Source of the DNA: Monodelphis domestica
Taxonomy: Eukaryota > Chordata > Mammalia > Didelphimorphia > Didelphidae
Reading direction: 5' to 3'
DNA length: 64,000 nucleotides
Assembly: GCF_027887165.1 (NCBI RefSeq)
Contig: NC_077227.1
Coordinates: forward strand, 63,414,607-63,478,606
In this document: positions 36,701-50,000 of the stretch, in pieces
How the letters are laid out: the number at the start of each line of letters is the position of its first letter
Numbering within the stretch: the stretch's first letter is position 1
Position numbers and translations under genes: made by a program
Notes under the pieces: model-generated
Told to the model about the DNA's origin: nothing
Seen by the model: only the letters and a program-made list of their open reading frames with translations
Database searches by the model: none

Positions 36701-38402
36701 TCAAATACATAAACAAAGCTGATATACAATTCCTTTTTATAGTGTTTGACAATATGTACGATCTAGAATGTCTCTGAAAAGTGCAAAACACTGTAATAAT
36801 ACAGTATAAATATTCTTACTCTACCACAGGGCTGAGAATTCTGTTCTTTAGCACAGGAATATAGCAGCAGATCACAAAAACAGTCACTTTCCTTCTCCAC
36901 TCTCCAGGCTAGTCTTGCTAAGCCAGCCCTTCCTACTACCCCCTCCCATCTGAGCATCGGATTTCAAGGCATCTATTCCATATTTGTTCCTCTTTCGGTG
37001 CTATGGGAATGGGAAACAAACAAAATACATCTACCTAGGTTTTTCCAGTTTTATTCTCTGGCAAAAAAATGAATGCCTAGAAACAAAACCTACAAGGAAA
37101 GAAGATGTGCTTGAAGCATGGGTTTATAGGAGATCATCTGTCTATATAATAGGGTGAAGTTGATACTTCCTCATGACTGAGAAGAGCCAAGACATACTCC
37201 TTTGTGTATATGGGGGGAATAATTAATTGCTCTAATTGGGATGTAGACAATATTTTCTAATGATGGGCAGTTTTTCATATGAATGGCTACATCTGTCAGT
37301 GGTTTTGCTAATATTCACTTTTTCAGGGTCCCAATTAAGCATATATCTGGAATGGTTGGAAGCAAGGAGTAATAATCTGGTATCACTTGCCTAATTTTGA
37401 CCTTGCACTGGGGTTCAAATGATGGTTTAAAATGCCAGAATATTCTGATACTGGATATTTTCTTTCTTGCTATGATCTTAAAAACCAACATTTCTTTTGC
37501 ATCTACCTCCCTTGCCTTATTTAAGATTTACTCTTTTTTTTCTTTTCTCTGAAAGGCTCCTGGGAACAATTTGCCAGACATACCATTAGGGAAAATTCAG
37601 TATCTAAGTGTGTGGTTTGTAGATTACATACAAGCTTGTTTCCCCCCTCCCAATAAATCCCTGATAAAGGAAAATGAAAATGTAAACTATTGACAGCCCA
37701 AACTCAAATAATCATTTCCAGAAGCATTCAGACACAAAACCCCTCATAGCTTTAGCAGTTATCCCATTCTTCAAACGAGATAAGAAAAAATGGAATGCTG
37801 CTCTTTTGATATTATAGGTAGGTATGCTCTAGTCCATGTGCCATAATATCTCCCCATTTATTTACAAAGATGTAGCTGCTTTCTGGGTCTCCATCCCTCC
37901 TGGTTTGAATTTGCTTACTTCCAGCTTGAAAGGAATAGGTACACTAGACAATTTCAGTACCTTATAAGGCACTAGTCCCCGACTTTAAAAGAGACACTGC
38001 TATAGACACTGTCTGATAGGGCACTGAACCTGTGCAGTGTTCAGGTTGTATTTGGTTGGGTTTTAAAATTTTTTTTAAGATGGAAGTAATCAAACATGGA
38101 AAATAAAAATCTACATTTTATTAGATTAAGACATTACCATGGATACCATCTCCCATGATAATCCCCCCTCTCCCCAAACAGGGCCCTGCCCTGATATTAA
38201 AATAAACAAAAACCTTCATTTTTTAAGTGCCTTAAAGGTTGATGCATGAAATATTTACCCTTTTTTTTTTCACAAAAGGTATATACAAAACAGACCTCAA
38301 CCAGTGAGGTCTTGTTCATCTCAACCCCCGTCATTCAGGATAAAAACTTGGTTCATTCATGTGCTTTTTTTTCTCCACTTCTATATGCTTCACCCTGAAA
38401 TT

Positions 38403-38427
38403 TCAGGCTCTGTTAAGAAGAGTTGTC
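38403..38427 (-). CDS. RASGEF1A: RASGEF1A last coding exon (residues about 474-481)
   Basis: Only 25 coding nucleotides: the last base of an Arg codon, then TTLLNRA and TGA (38405-38403). The acceptor is 'tcttcaaatttag'. Too short for open-frame searches, it was found by joining to the upstream exon and matching the expected C-terminus LRTTLLNRA. Confidence 0.92.
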
Positions 38428-40980
38428 CTAAATTTGAAGAAAAAGAAAAAAAATATCAGGCAGGAGGTATGAGCATCCATTTCCTATTATTTGCAAATTA
38501 AATGTGAGATTAAACAAAGAGGTATCCAAAAGTACTGTGCCTTTGTAAAAGGTTGGTTGAAGTAAACCAGAATTAAGGACATGGCCAAGAAAAGTGGTAA
38601 ACCAATGACAGATTACATATTGAGGGGAAGGTTGCAATTCTTGAGATATATCTCCAATAATATAGTCATGGAGCAATACTGACCTACTAGTACAAATCAT
38701 TCCTTGCTGTCACAGTCAGAATCTCCAGATGGATAGACCATAGGGCTACGCCAAGAGAATCTTAATAGCGCAAGTGACCCAAGAGGTCCTCTGGTCCAAC
38801 TCATATTTGAATAAGAATCAGACCAAATGCAAATGTTCATCTGGCCTTTGCTTGGAGACCTCCAATGATGTGGAATAGCTCAAAATTATTAGGAAGTTTT
38901 GCATATGAATGACTGTACCCAATAATAGTTGTAAAAGATTCCATTTTTTGCTCTTACTTCTATGTGAAGCCTAACTTTTACACCTTTTAAACTTCCACCC
39001 ATTGCTCCTACCTTTGACATCTGGGAGCACACATTTATCCCCTCCTCCAAGTGATAGTCCTTCAGATGCACAATGACATCTTTCATGACTCCTTACCATA
39101 ATTTTTTCCTAAGGCTAAACATCTTCAGTTCTTTTAACCAAATCTCAGATGGCTTGAACTTGAGTCTGTCTGTCCTCTGTTGGATGCTAAAGCTTATCAG
39201 CATCCTTTCTAAAATGTGACTCTCAGCACAGAACACAATACTCCAGATGAACACAATCTTATAATGCAATTTAAACAAGTAGTAATATTCTTGGTTGTTA
39301 TCTCATGCTTTTGAGTTATTTTCTTCAGTAAATTCTGCATACCTGAGTGTCTTCCAGCTGTCTTTTTCCATATGATTTTCTGGACCTTCACTTTCAAAGG
39401 ATGCTACAAACAGAGCTGAAAAAGACACACTTATTAGAGCTGGGTGCTCAAATATTTTTCACCTTGTTCATAATTCTTCTTTCTCTAGCATTAATTCAAA
39501 AGAAGGCATAGAAGGTCTCCCCCAATTTCCCTTGTGGCGGGGGGAAGAGAATAAGGGATGCAGGGAATTCAGAATCAAAAGTTTAAATTTAATTGCTTTG
39601 TAACTAGACTAGGGGTGGAGGGGAGGAGTTATTTCAATATATTGGACTATAATCTGTGAAGAGTACTTGTATAAAAACATTTATAGCTGCTCTTTTTGTG
39701 GCAGCAAAGAATTGGAAATTAAGGGAATGTTTCTCAATTAGGAAATGGCTGAACAAATTGTGGTATATGATAGTGATGAAATTCTTTTGTGCTGTGAGGA
39801 ATGATGAACAGGATGATTTCAGAATGAGCTGGAAAGATCTACTTGAACTGATTCAGAGTAAAATAAGCAGAACCAAGAGAACATTGTTCACAGTAACAGC
39901 AATATTGTAGTTTTGGTTTCATAAGATTTCTCACTTACAAAAATGAACAATATGGAAATGTTATACATGATAATATATGTATAGCCCAAATTGAATTGCC
40001 TACCAACACCAGGAGGCAGAAGGGAAGGGAGGGAGGGAGATGTGTTTGAATATATAACTTAGGAAAAATTGTGTGGAAATTTGAAACATGCAATTGGTAA
40101 TAAGTTAATTAAGTAAAAAAATAATCTGCGAAGAGCCATTCTACCCCAAGCTATCTCCATGACACTCACATATAATTGCCCTTCCTCTGAGGATGGGAAC
40201 TGATATAGATGAAAGAATTTTACCTTCTTCACTATAAATTGGTGCTGTGAGTAAGTAACTCTGGATTTTCTTATCTTTCTCAAAAGGACATTCCACCTGT
40301 TTCCATGTCAGAAAGTCATGAATTTGTCTTGAAATCTCCCAAAATTTCTATAAAGAAGAAAAGTTAGTCAGTCAATATTACCTATTAATCACCCCCCCCC
40401 AAAAAAAAAGGAAAAAAAAAGATTTGAATGGTGAAGTGTTAAAGCAGTGTTTCCTGTTGTGATCTATGGGGAAATTATTTGACATCTAAGTCTTTCTTTA
40501 CCAAATCAAATAGGGATAATAAGCTCTGCATATCACAAGGAGATTTTCTTGTTAGGATCAGGTAAAATAATGACTAAGAAAGTATAGAATTCTGTTCATT
40601 TGATTGCCTTTTCCTGTCGTGGCTGTTTGTATCTCTTTCCACACTATTTTGTTTCTGAGATAGATCTGCTTGGTAGGTGTAGGGAGCTCAGACTGGTTCT
40701 TATGAGACATTGCTATCAACTTGAACTGAGGTGGTTAAGTCACAAAACTGGGCATCAGAAGGCACAATAGTCTACTATTGGTGAATAGCTTCCTTTCTTT
40801 GTAGGAGAGATTTTAGCCTAGAAATACACATTTTCTGATTCCATGGTCTTAGGAGGAATCCAGGGCTCTAATTCCTATCCTATTCTGTAGTCTCAAAGAA
40901 AGAGAATATTTGAATTTAAGTTTCATCCTGGATTGTTTTTGAAAAAATCACACCCACTCTGGATTTCTTTTTTTATTACA

Positions 40981-41029
<49 letters not shown>

Positions 41030-44000
41030 CCAGCATTAGCCTAGATGATCTCTAAGATACCTTCCATTCAGTAATTGTAATGATATCTCCCTTCTCTGAA
41101 TGTTCAAATTAGACTCAGGATCAGTGCCTCTCATTTGAGGACTCAACTGTTTTCCTAATTGCTTCCTGTGTTCACTTATGTTATATGTCCAGCACTCAGA
41201 TAAGTGAGTACAGTCAGAAGTGACCCATGAGGTGAGTAAGGAGTTGGCCTAAGTGACCTCTAAGGTGTCGTCTAATTCTATTTCATCATTCTTCTCCCCT
41301 ATTACATAGAGTATGGATGGTTTTTTCCTTTTTTTTAACTGACAGCTCCCAGGACTCACCTTGAAGTTTATCTGGCCATTTGGCAAGCGGTTAGTGTGTA
41401 TTTTGTGCAGGAAGTAGATATCTTTGATGAAGAGATTGAAAACTGGGATGACTATCTTCTCCCTGCTGCTATTGGCAGTCTGAGATCTCTGGGCAGCCCC
41501 TTGCAGGGCAGTGCGGTAGTTACAGAAGTTGCTGGATGGGTCCATGTGGTGCTGTAAGTAGGAAGGAGAGGGCATTAGCCAAAAGCCCTACTCTTAAGGT
41601 TTTCCTATGGCTCAACACTATACCTCTTGCAGTTATAGAAAGATACTCTTAATCCTAGCCTGATTTCAGATCCTGCCGCTAGAGGGCAGTCTTTTATAGT
41701 AAATCATAGGGTCTGACTCCCTAATAAAAGAGATGAAAAGAAAAACTGTCCTAAGAGAGGAAGTGGAAAAAAAGAGAACAAATGGATCACAGAGGATGGG
41801 ATGCTGGGGCACAGGCAAGATGGTGGCTTAGAAGCAGCAAAAGCTGAAACCTCTCCTAGAATCCTCCCAAACCAACCATAAAGGATGGGGATTTCCAGGT
41901 ATAAAGCTGATGTGTTTGCTTGGGAGACATGATAGAAAGATAGCTGGGCAAATCATAAAGTAGATTAAAAAAAAAACAGCTTCAGAAATCTAGACTCCCC
42001 ACTTCATCGTCTAACTTGTTTGGTTTCTATTCCTGGCTTCTAGGGACAATGTAATACTCCCACGAGGTCTCCTATTACTCCATCCATCATCAGCCCTTGC
42101 ACTCAGATTCTTCCTTTCTAGTAGATTGTCCATGCTGGTGCCATCTTAAAATATGATCCTCCAACGTTATTTACACATTAAGAATGGCAAAAATGAATGA
42201 TGTAGTAATGGTGGAATTTCCAGCATTATCTATTTAGGAGAAGAGGACCTGGGGATGGGGAAGGGTAAAGAAACGAGCTGCTTGTGTTATCTTCTTCCTT
42301 ATGTCCTAAAAACACAGAAGAAGAAGCCACTTCTTCTTCTAGGTTAGATTACTAAAGCTTCAAAGTCTGCATGTATGGAGAGATTCTGCAAAGACTTGGG
42401 GAGGGAGATCTTAAATGCTTCCGTTCTGGATGCCTGGTTTAAGCTTCATCACATTCTAGGACCCTATGGTTGTATTTCTTTGACAAAGTTCCTGTTATCT
42501 CTATCTTAGGCACTGTGCCAAGAAATGCAGGGCATACCTCCAGCACATCAAATTTGGCAGTCTTGACTTTGGACCATGTTTTCTTTAGTCGTGCCACTGG
42601 ACTCAGGTTCATGCCAGCTGTAAGAGAAAGAAAAGCACCATGGCATCAGCCCAAAGGATAGTTTCCCAATGAAAATGACACTATAATCTGTGAAAAGAAT
42701 GCCGTTTCAATTTGGAGGACTGAGATGGGAGAGGGATAGTACCAATGAAGAAAGAACTCCAACAAGAACTGGGAGAAATGGAAAAACTTCCAGCAATGAT
42801 CAGTTAATGACTTCCCAGAAAGGAGGAAGAGATCCACTAGTCTCAGCACTGAAAGGATGAGAGGTTTTAAGTGTTGCCACAAGATGGCGGCATAGGGTAG
42901 AGAGGGCTTGGTACTCACAGATAATGGCCATCATGGAATTAAAATTTCCAATGTTGAAACATTCCCTTGCCACATCGATGAAGAATTCCACCATTCTTGT
43001 CCTTTGCTTTTTCTTCACCACCTGAAGGAAAGAAATAGTTTCCAGTTAAGTCCTTCAGGAGGTCAGTACATTCAAACTAGAGCGGCTACAACCTCTGCTC
43101 TGTGACGACGCTTCAGAGAATATTGTAATTAATCTGTTTTCTCTCCGAGATGCCTCCATGGACTGATTAGATGCCGTCTGATGGTATGAAATTCACTTGC
43201 CTTTCTCATAAATCTTTACAACTTACTTATTGCATTGGTCCAAATAGAGGTCATGCTTTCACCCAAAATGTGCTTTATGGAAAACCCAAGTGTGGGCTGT
43301 AAGGGATATTAGTTTTTTGAGCATAAAACTATTTTTCCTATTCAAAGATCTCTTTTTAAGAGCGTGTTTTTGACCAACACACTTTTAGAAAATATAACGC
43401 TAGCTAGACACTGATATAACATCTAAGTATGCATCCACAATCACAGAGGTGAGTAAGAGTAATATATTTGTTGAGATTTCCCCAAAGTTGGGAAGAAGGG
43501 ATAATTTTAACACAAATAGCTCAGCTCTCAAAAATAATGGTCTAAATGGTATTCTCGAAGGAGCAAGCTCAAGGCCAAAGAGGAAGCAGGGAAGGTCAGT
43601 TTGAATGTATTTTTCCAGGGGTGGGGTGTTCCCTAGGCAGCCCGCCTCATCCAGCTGTAAAGTGATCCATCCGGCAGCAGGAAAGTATCAGCAACTTTCC
43701 CGACTACGCCAAAAGGTTGACTCCTAGGAGGGGTACTTGGCATCATGGAACTGGAAGCCACTGCTTCACAGCCACATGTGCCCACCTTCATCTTTTGGCA
43801 GCAAACCAGCTTAGGGGCTGGGCAGGATAAACACATTCACCCCAGCATGTTGATTCAGGTTCTCTTTATCCAGGCTGTTTCTAGCGATGTGATTCCTGAC
43901 TGATATGTGCTCATTAAGCACCCACTGTGTGACCACAACTGCACTAAGGTCATGGGGAGAGATGAGAAGTCTAGAAACAAAATCCCTTCCTTTAACAAAT

Positions 44001-47000
44001 TTTTAGCCAACTCAGAGAGACAAATTTCACACAGCACACAAAACAGTGCAAGACTGTATGCTATAAAGTACCCCGAATGGGATAGAATCAGGGCTCTAGA
44101 TTCTGAAAAAAGGGGGAAGGAGACTGAAATTAATAATACCCATCATTCATATAGTCCTTACTATGTGTCAGGCACTATGTAAAATGTTTTTCAGGGCTTG
44201 TCTCCTTTGATCTTCATCAAGCATAGGAAATATAAAAGGAAACGTAAAAAACAAGCATAGGAAATAGGTGCTATTATTATTTTACCTCATTTTACAGTTG
44301 AGGAAACTGAGGCAAAAAGGTTAAATGGCTTCCCAGGGTCACACAGCCAATAATTGTCTGAGACCAAATTTGAACTCAGGTCTACCTGACACCAGGCTCA
44401 GTGCTCTATCCACTGTGTGACCTGGCTGTGCTGCAATAGACAGAAAGGGCAGAAAGAGTGGGCTACTTTGTTAGGGAAGACTTCTGGGAGAAGGTAGAAA
44501 TTGAAGGTTTGAGTTGGGTCTTTCAGTGGATAGTGCTTTGACAAATAGGGAGAATATTTTCATCCTTGGGTATATGGAAGGTGTATTTATTTAATCAGAT
44601 AGATGGTGGGAGAAGGGCTGAGGAATCTGCTTATAGGACAGGCTGGTATATATTGACATATATGGAAAATGGCTCTTGGTCAAAGCAAGATCTGCCACCG
44701 TCACTCACCCTGCAGATCTCTGTGGCCACCAGCATGCTCAGGCAGTTGAACCAATTATCATAGGCCTCTAGGGTATAGGTCTTGGTGACATCCCCACGGC
44801 ACTGTGAGATAAAAGATCAGTAATCAGTCCTTGACTTTGAGAAGAGGGGAATTCAAAACACTTTCTCTTTCTCACAAGATAGAATTGGCTTTACCTAAGG
44901 AGAGTGGCAAGTTTCCTTTGAGGGGAAAGATCCTTTGGGGAAAAAATAGACTGGGATGGAGTTGGGAAGGAGAGAGAAGATCTTTGCAATCAAGCAGGAG
45001 TTATTTCTCTGTCAGCTTCCTATGATCTCATCTGACTTCTTTGGAAACAAGAATTGTAGGATTTGTGGTTCTTTTAGAGTAGCCCCTACTTGCCCGAGTA
45101 AGCCTCCACTCCTTTTCCCCAGGGAACTCTACTATAGTTCTCCAATTCTGACATCAAACTTGATTCCACTACCCTACTAATTCTTTTTTTTTTTAACACT
45201 TCTCTTCTGTCTTAGAATCAAAACTAAATAATAGTTCCAAGGCAGAATAATGATAAGGGCAATGAGGGTTAAGTGACTTGCCCAGGATCACACAGCTAGG
45301 AGGTGTCTGAGGCTAGATTTGAAGCCAGGACCTGCCAGCTCCAGACCTGGATCTCTATCCACTGAGTCACCTAGCTGCCCGCACCCTAGTGATTCTTTCA
45401 GGTCTAGCAAACAAAGAGGCTGGAGCTCAATGAGGAGTAGAATGAGCCTAGAGTGTTTTTTAAGTGGAGGAAAAGGCATTCCCATTCAGCAAGGAATTAA
45501 CTCTCTCCTTGTCCATTTCTGTCCCATCAGATATGGTCCATTTCTCTTCCTTGATCTTGGTTTGATTTATGGGGTGTAGTAATATCACCCCAAAAAGGAT
45601 AGAATCTATAACACCAGCCATTGTCAGAACCCAAATTAAAAGCCTATTAATGTTGGGGACAGGCAGGTGGCTTAGTGGATTAAGAGCCAGGTCTAGAAAC
45701 AGGGGGTCCTGGATTCAAATCTGACCTCAGATAATTGCCTAGCTGTTTGACCCTGGCAAGTCACTTAACCCCCATTGCCTAGCCCTTACCACTCCTCTGC
45801 TCCTCTGCTTTATAACCAATATACTGTAAGATTCTAAGATGGAAAATAATTAAAAAAAAACCTATTAGTGAACAGGGAAAAAAATATGTGTGGCTTTTGA
45901 TGTTTGGTTTTCAGGTTTAAACAATGGCTTCTGTGTGTTCTCCTGAACTTCTGCATGTCATTTAAAGCACAAAAGATTGAGAATTAGGGGAAGAGTTCTT
46001 TCATCTAGGGAGGGGATCCAGTCTTCTCTGCACTCTTGTTTCTAAAATCTAAACTTGATAATGGAAGCAAGCTGCTATGCCAAAAATAATGAGCCATTTT
46101 GAGGAGGCTCAGGGTAGGGAATGGATATCTAGGAGTCTGAGAGCCTTCTCTTGGGGGTCTGAAGGACAAATTCTGTGTAACATTGCTAAGAGTCTGCTTA
46201 GATCTACAAGAAGCAGGAAGATGGTCTCCCAATTTTCCCCCTTGTTAAAAAAAGAAAAAAGACCCACCTTGTGATTATCTAGAGAGTCCATGTGGCTGAC
46301 TATTTGCATCAGATCCTCAGGATAAATGTTGCTGACCCTTTCCTGGAATGGAATTGGGGAGGAAAAAGATTAGAAAAGGTGGCTTCTTAAAAAAGGGCTA
46401 ATAAATCTAAATTTGTATATTAAATGGACCCTAGGACCTCATTTTATATGACTAATACACTCCAAGACTCTTTGTATAAGCTGAAAATTATGCAAAATCG
46501 CAAACCCCATTATTTAACAATTATTTCTTATATGAACATACTTAGCCAATTTGTGACTTTTCTTAGTCTTATCAGGGCAACCAGCATCCCTACTCTTGTA
46601 CATTGGGGCCTTTTTTTAAAACCCTTTAATTCATGAAAGGTGATGATACTATGGGGAAAATACTGCACAGAGAGGGTTTGAAATGTTGGAATGAAGGTTG
46701 ATTGACAGTGAAGTCTTTTGGAAGGGGGGAAGGGAGACTAGGAGAGTGACAGTTGTTCTCGAGGGGAACTCTTTCCTGGACCTGGGGACTGGAAGGAATG
46801 TGCTCTCCTTGACTCACAGGATAGAGCTACCTCTATTCCTGGATTTTTTCCAACTGTTTGCTCTACCTGGATTCCTGTGGATGGTGACATGGAACAAAAG
46901 GATTTAAGGGGTGTGGCTTGAACTGTAAGGCTGGTCTTAAGGGGCATTAGCCTGAAGAGACAGGCCCAACCACTCTGAAGGTCAGATTCTCTTTCCTCCT

Positions 47001-50000
47001 TGCTGTCTACTGCTAAAGACTTTAAGAAAGCTAGCATACATATAGTATAGAAAGGAATAAAAGAAACACTCCACAAGATTTTGAGGCTGGAGCTCAGCTC
47101 AAAAGCTGAGAGTCTCGAAACCCAATCTGTGCCAAAGTATAGGGCAAATCTCTATTCCCTCTACCCTACTACTTTCTCAGTTTGAACTTGTTTATTAAAT
47201 CATCTTTAGTTGAATAGATGCAGTCAGATAATTTTTAAAAGGGTGAGGGGGGGGTCTGAAGGGAGAAAGAGTTTCTTAGGGGAGAAGGTTCTCTATAACC
47301 TCAAGTACACTAAATCTTGAGATGCCTGTCTGTGCCTCTCCCCCTTTCACCCTGCTATATTATCTGTAAGCAGAGTATTTTCTTACAACCCTTACTTTCC
47401 TTCTTAGAATCAATACCATGTATTTGGTCCAAGGCAGAAAAGTGGTAAGGGCTAGGCAAAGTGGTAGGGGGTTAAGTGACTTGTCCAGAGTCACCCAGCT
47501 AAGAAGTGTCTGAAGTCAGATTTGAACCCAGGATTTCTCATCTCTAGGCCTGGCTCTCTATCCAATGAGCCACCCAGCTGTCCACAGAAATGCCTTCCAT
47601 CTACCTTTTGTTGAAATCCTTTAGCATTGCATGGAGTTGTCTGCGGGCAGGCCATATCAGATATCATCATTTTATTTTTTTCTATAGACTGCCTCTTTTT
47701 CTGACCCAGCCCTGTTGACTTTAACAATCCTTTCAGACATTCATAGGATTGTCTTGTATATGTCTTCTATGTTATAGATCTACATAGACACAGACATATA
47801 TGGATGATAGAGAACAATGATATAGATGGAGACATAGTATAAATGATTTGCATGCTAGAACTTCAATCTCAAAGCCTTTGCCTCTAAGCTTTGGGGGAGA
47901 ACTACATCCTTAAAGTCTTATAGGCTGAAAAGAGGGTTACAGGAGAAGAGAAGGCAAGACACTGACCAGCTCTATGTGGGTGAGCTGTTGGGCCAGAATG
48001 AGTGGGTCACAACACACACTTAGGATATCCTTCTGGGCTGCTTGGGGCTTTGACTTCAGAATAGTCCCTTTGTCTGTAACAGGCTGGCGGAACTTCTCCC
48101 TTATCTCTTGGAACTGGTTCCTGGTGGTAAGGGACAGGATGAGGTTCTGGGTCATCTGGGTGATGGTTGTCTTCACTGTCCCATTCTCCTAAGAAGAAAA
48201 GGAGAACAGCTCCATTAAGCTATGATAACTCCTTGGTCTATCCAGTTGCTCCTTTAGTAGATTTGGCAGACCCTAGATGAAAATGTCACATCCTCTCCAA
48301 GAAATAGTAATGATCAAACCCTTTGTCATTATGTGTTTATTGGCAAGACAAGGGAATTGTCCCAGGTACCTTGGACATCTCCGCCCCCCCCCTCCCTTTT
48401 TCTTTCCTCCCTTGTGTTGTCACCTTTTCTAAGTCTCTCATTACCTCAGATCTGGATTTACATAACAGCCTTCAAATTGATTGCTCTTCTTTCAGATTTT
48501 TCCCTTACTAATTCATTCTTCATTAAGACTGCCCAAGATTCTCCTGACCTGAACCTCTATTGCTTCTTCTTTATTTACAACATGGAATCTAAACCCTTTA
48601 ACCTAGAGTCAGTCTACTTTACCATCTTTCCCACTATTTTCCAACATAAAATCTTTAGCCTTCTCATTATCTCCTTAACAATTTCATACGCTTAAGACTC
48701 TAAGCCTTTATTTAGACTTTCCTCTCCCCTGCCCCCACTTTCCCCTACATATCCAAAGTCTACCCAATCCTCAAGATCTACTTCTTTAACAAAGCTTTTC
48801 CTGATCATCATTTTGTTATTGATATTGTTCACCACTCCCTTCTAGAACCATTCAATTGAGCTCTTTAATTACATATATATTGTTCCATTCCATGTATTAT
48901 TTGTCCTCCGTGAGACTGTAAGTTCCTTGAAGAAAGGTGCCATCATCTGTGTACCTATCTTTTTTAGCTATCACAGTGTTAAGGGTAAAAACTATCAACC
49001 AAATAAAAATATACTCATTATTATCCCTTCCCTTGCTCCTTATTGTTCAGTAGTCTCAGTCGTGAGAGGCTCTTTAGGACTCCATTTGGGATTGTCTTGG
49101 CAAAGATACTGGAATGGTTTGCCATTTCTTTCTTTAGCTCATTTTGCAGATGAAGAACTGAAGCAAACAGGACTAAGTAACTTGCCCAAGGTCGCATAGC
49201 TAGTAAGTGTTTGGGGTCAAATTTGAACTCAGGAAGTTGAGTCTTCCTGATTTTAGGTCTAGAATTTATATCTACTGCGCCACCTAACCCCCCTACTATT
49301 ACTAATAGCTAGCTTTATATAGCACTTCAACGATTACAAAATTTTTACATGTATCATCCAATCACTGCAACAGCCCTATAGGTATTGTTATCCCCATTTT
49401 ACCAATGAGAAAATGGAGCCTCCAAAAAGGTAAATGACTTGCCCACTGGCATATAGCTAATAAAAAGCAGAGGTTGACTTCCAGCACTCATGTGCTGCCA
49501 ACTACCCTCCATGCTAATGACCACAAGCTGGGACATAAGGGAGAAGAAGGACCTTGGGGAATAGGAAATGGAAGGATCTTCATCAGAAAAATTCCCTTTC
49601 TGCTTTGGATACACTTGACAGCAGCTGGTACTCTGCCTGGAGCGAGTCCCAGGGCTTCTCTGTTATCTGTGTGCATGTGTTCTGGACAAATTCCTGAAGC
49701 TGACCCTCTCTGGGGATTGAGACTGGCAGGAGTCAGAAGCATGCTCAATGGAGCTCAGCATCTAGTCACCACCTGTCCTGGCAGAAGGCCAGTCCCAATG
49801 TCTTTCCTGGCAGAAGAGGAAGCCCATTAATAGTGAGAGAAGGGAGTGGTGGTAAGCAAAAAACAATATCAACACAGCCTTCTGGAAACAGAGAACCCTC
49901 CTATGGCTTTTAGATTAACTTTTTAAAATGAATCCTGATATTCTATCTCTGCCTAGAGTCTGAGAATGAAGTAGTCACTGAGCTATAATCAGAATTTAGT

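Larger units (their letters stand above)
36375..38402 (-). other. RASGEF1A: RASGEF1A 3' UTR (distal end approximate)
   Basis: Sequence after the - strand stop codon, notably free of SINE and L1 copies for 2 kb. Two AATAAA hexamers on the - strand (36700-36695 and 36397-36392) give alternatives of about 1.7 and 2.0 kb. 'tgtatatc' on the - strand near 36725 resembles a Pumilio site. Confidence 0.6.

Noticed and set aside
49474..49830. 118-codon + strand frame
   Set aside because: Lies in a RASGEF1A intron with no recognisable family and competing frames on the other strand.
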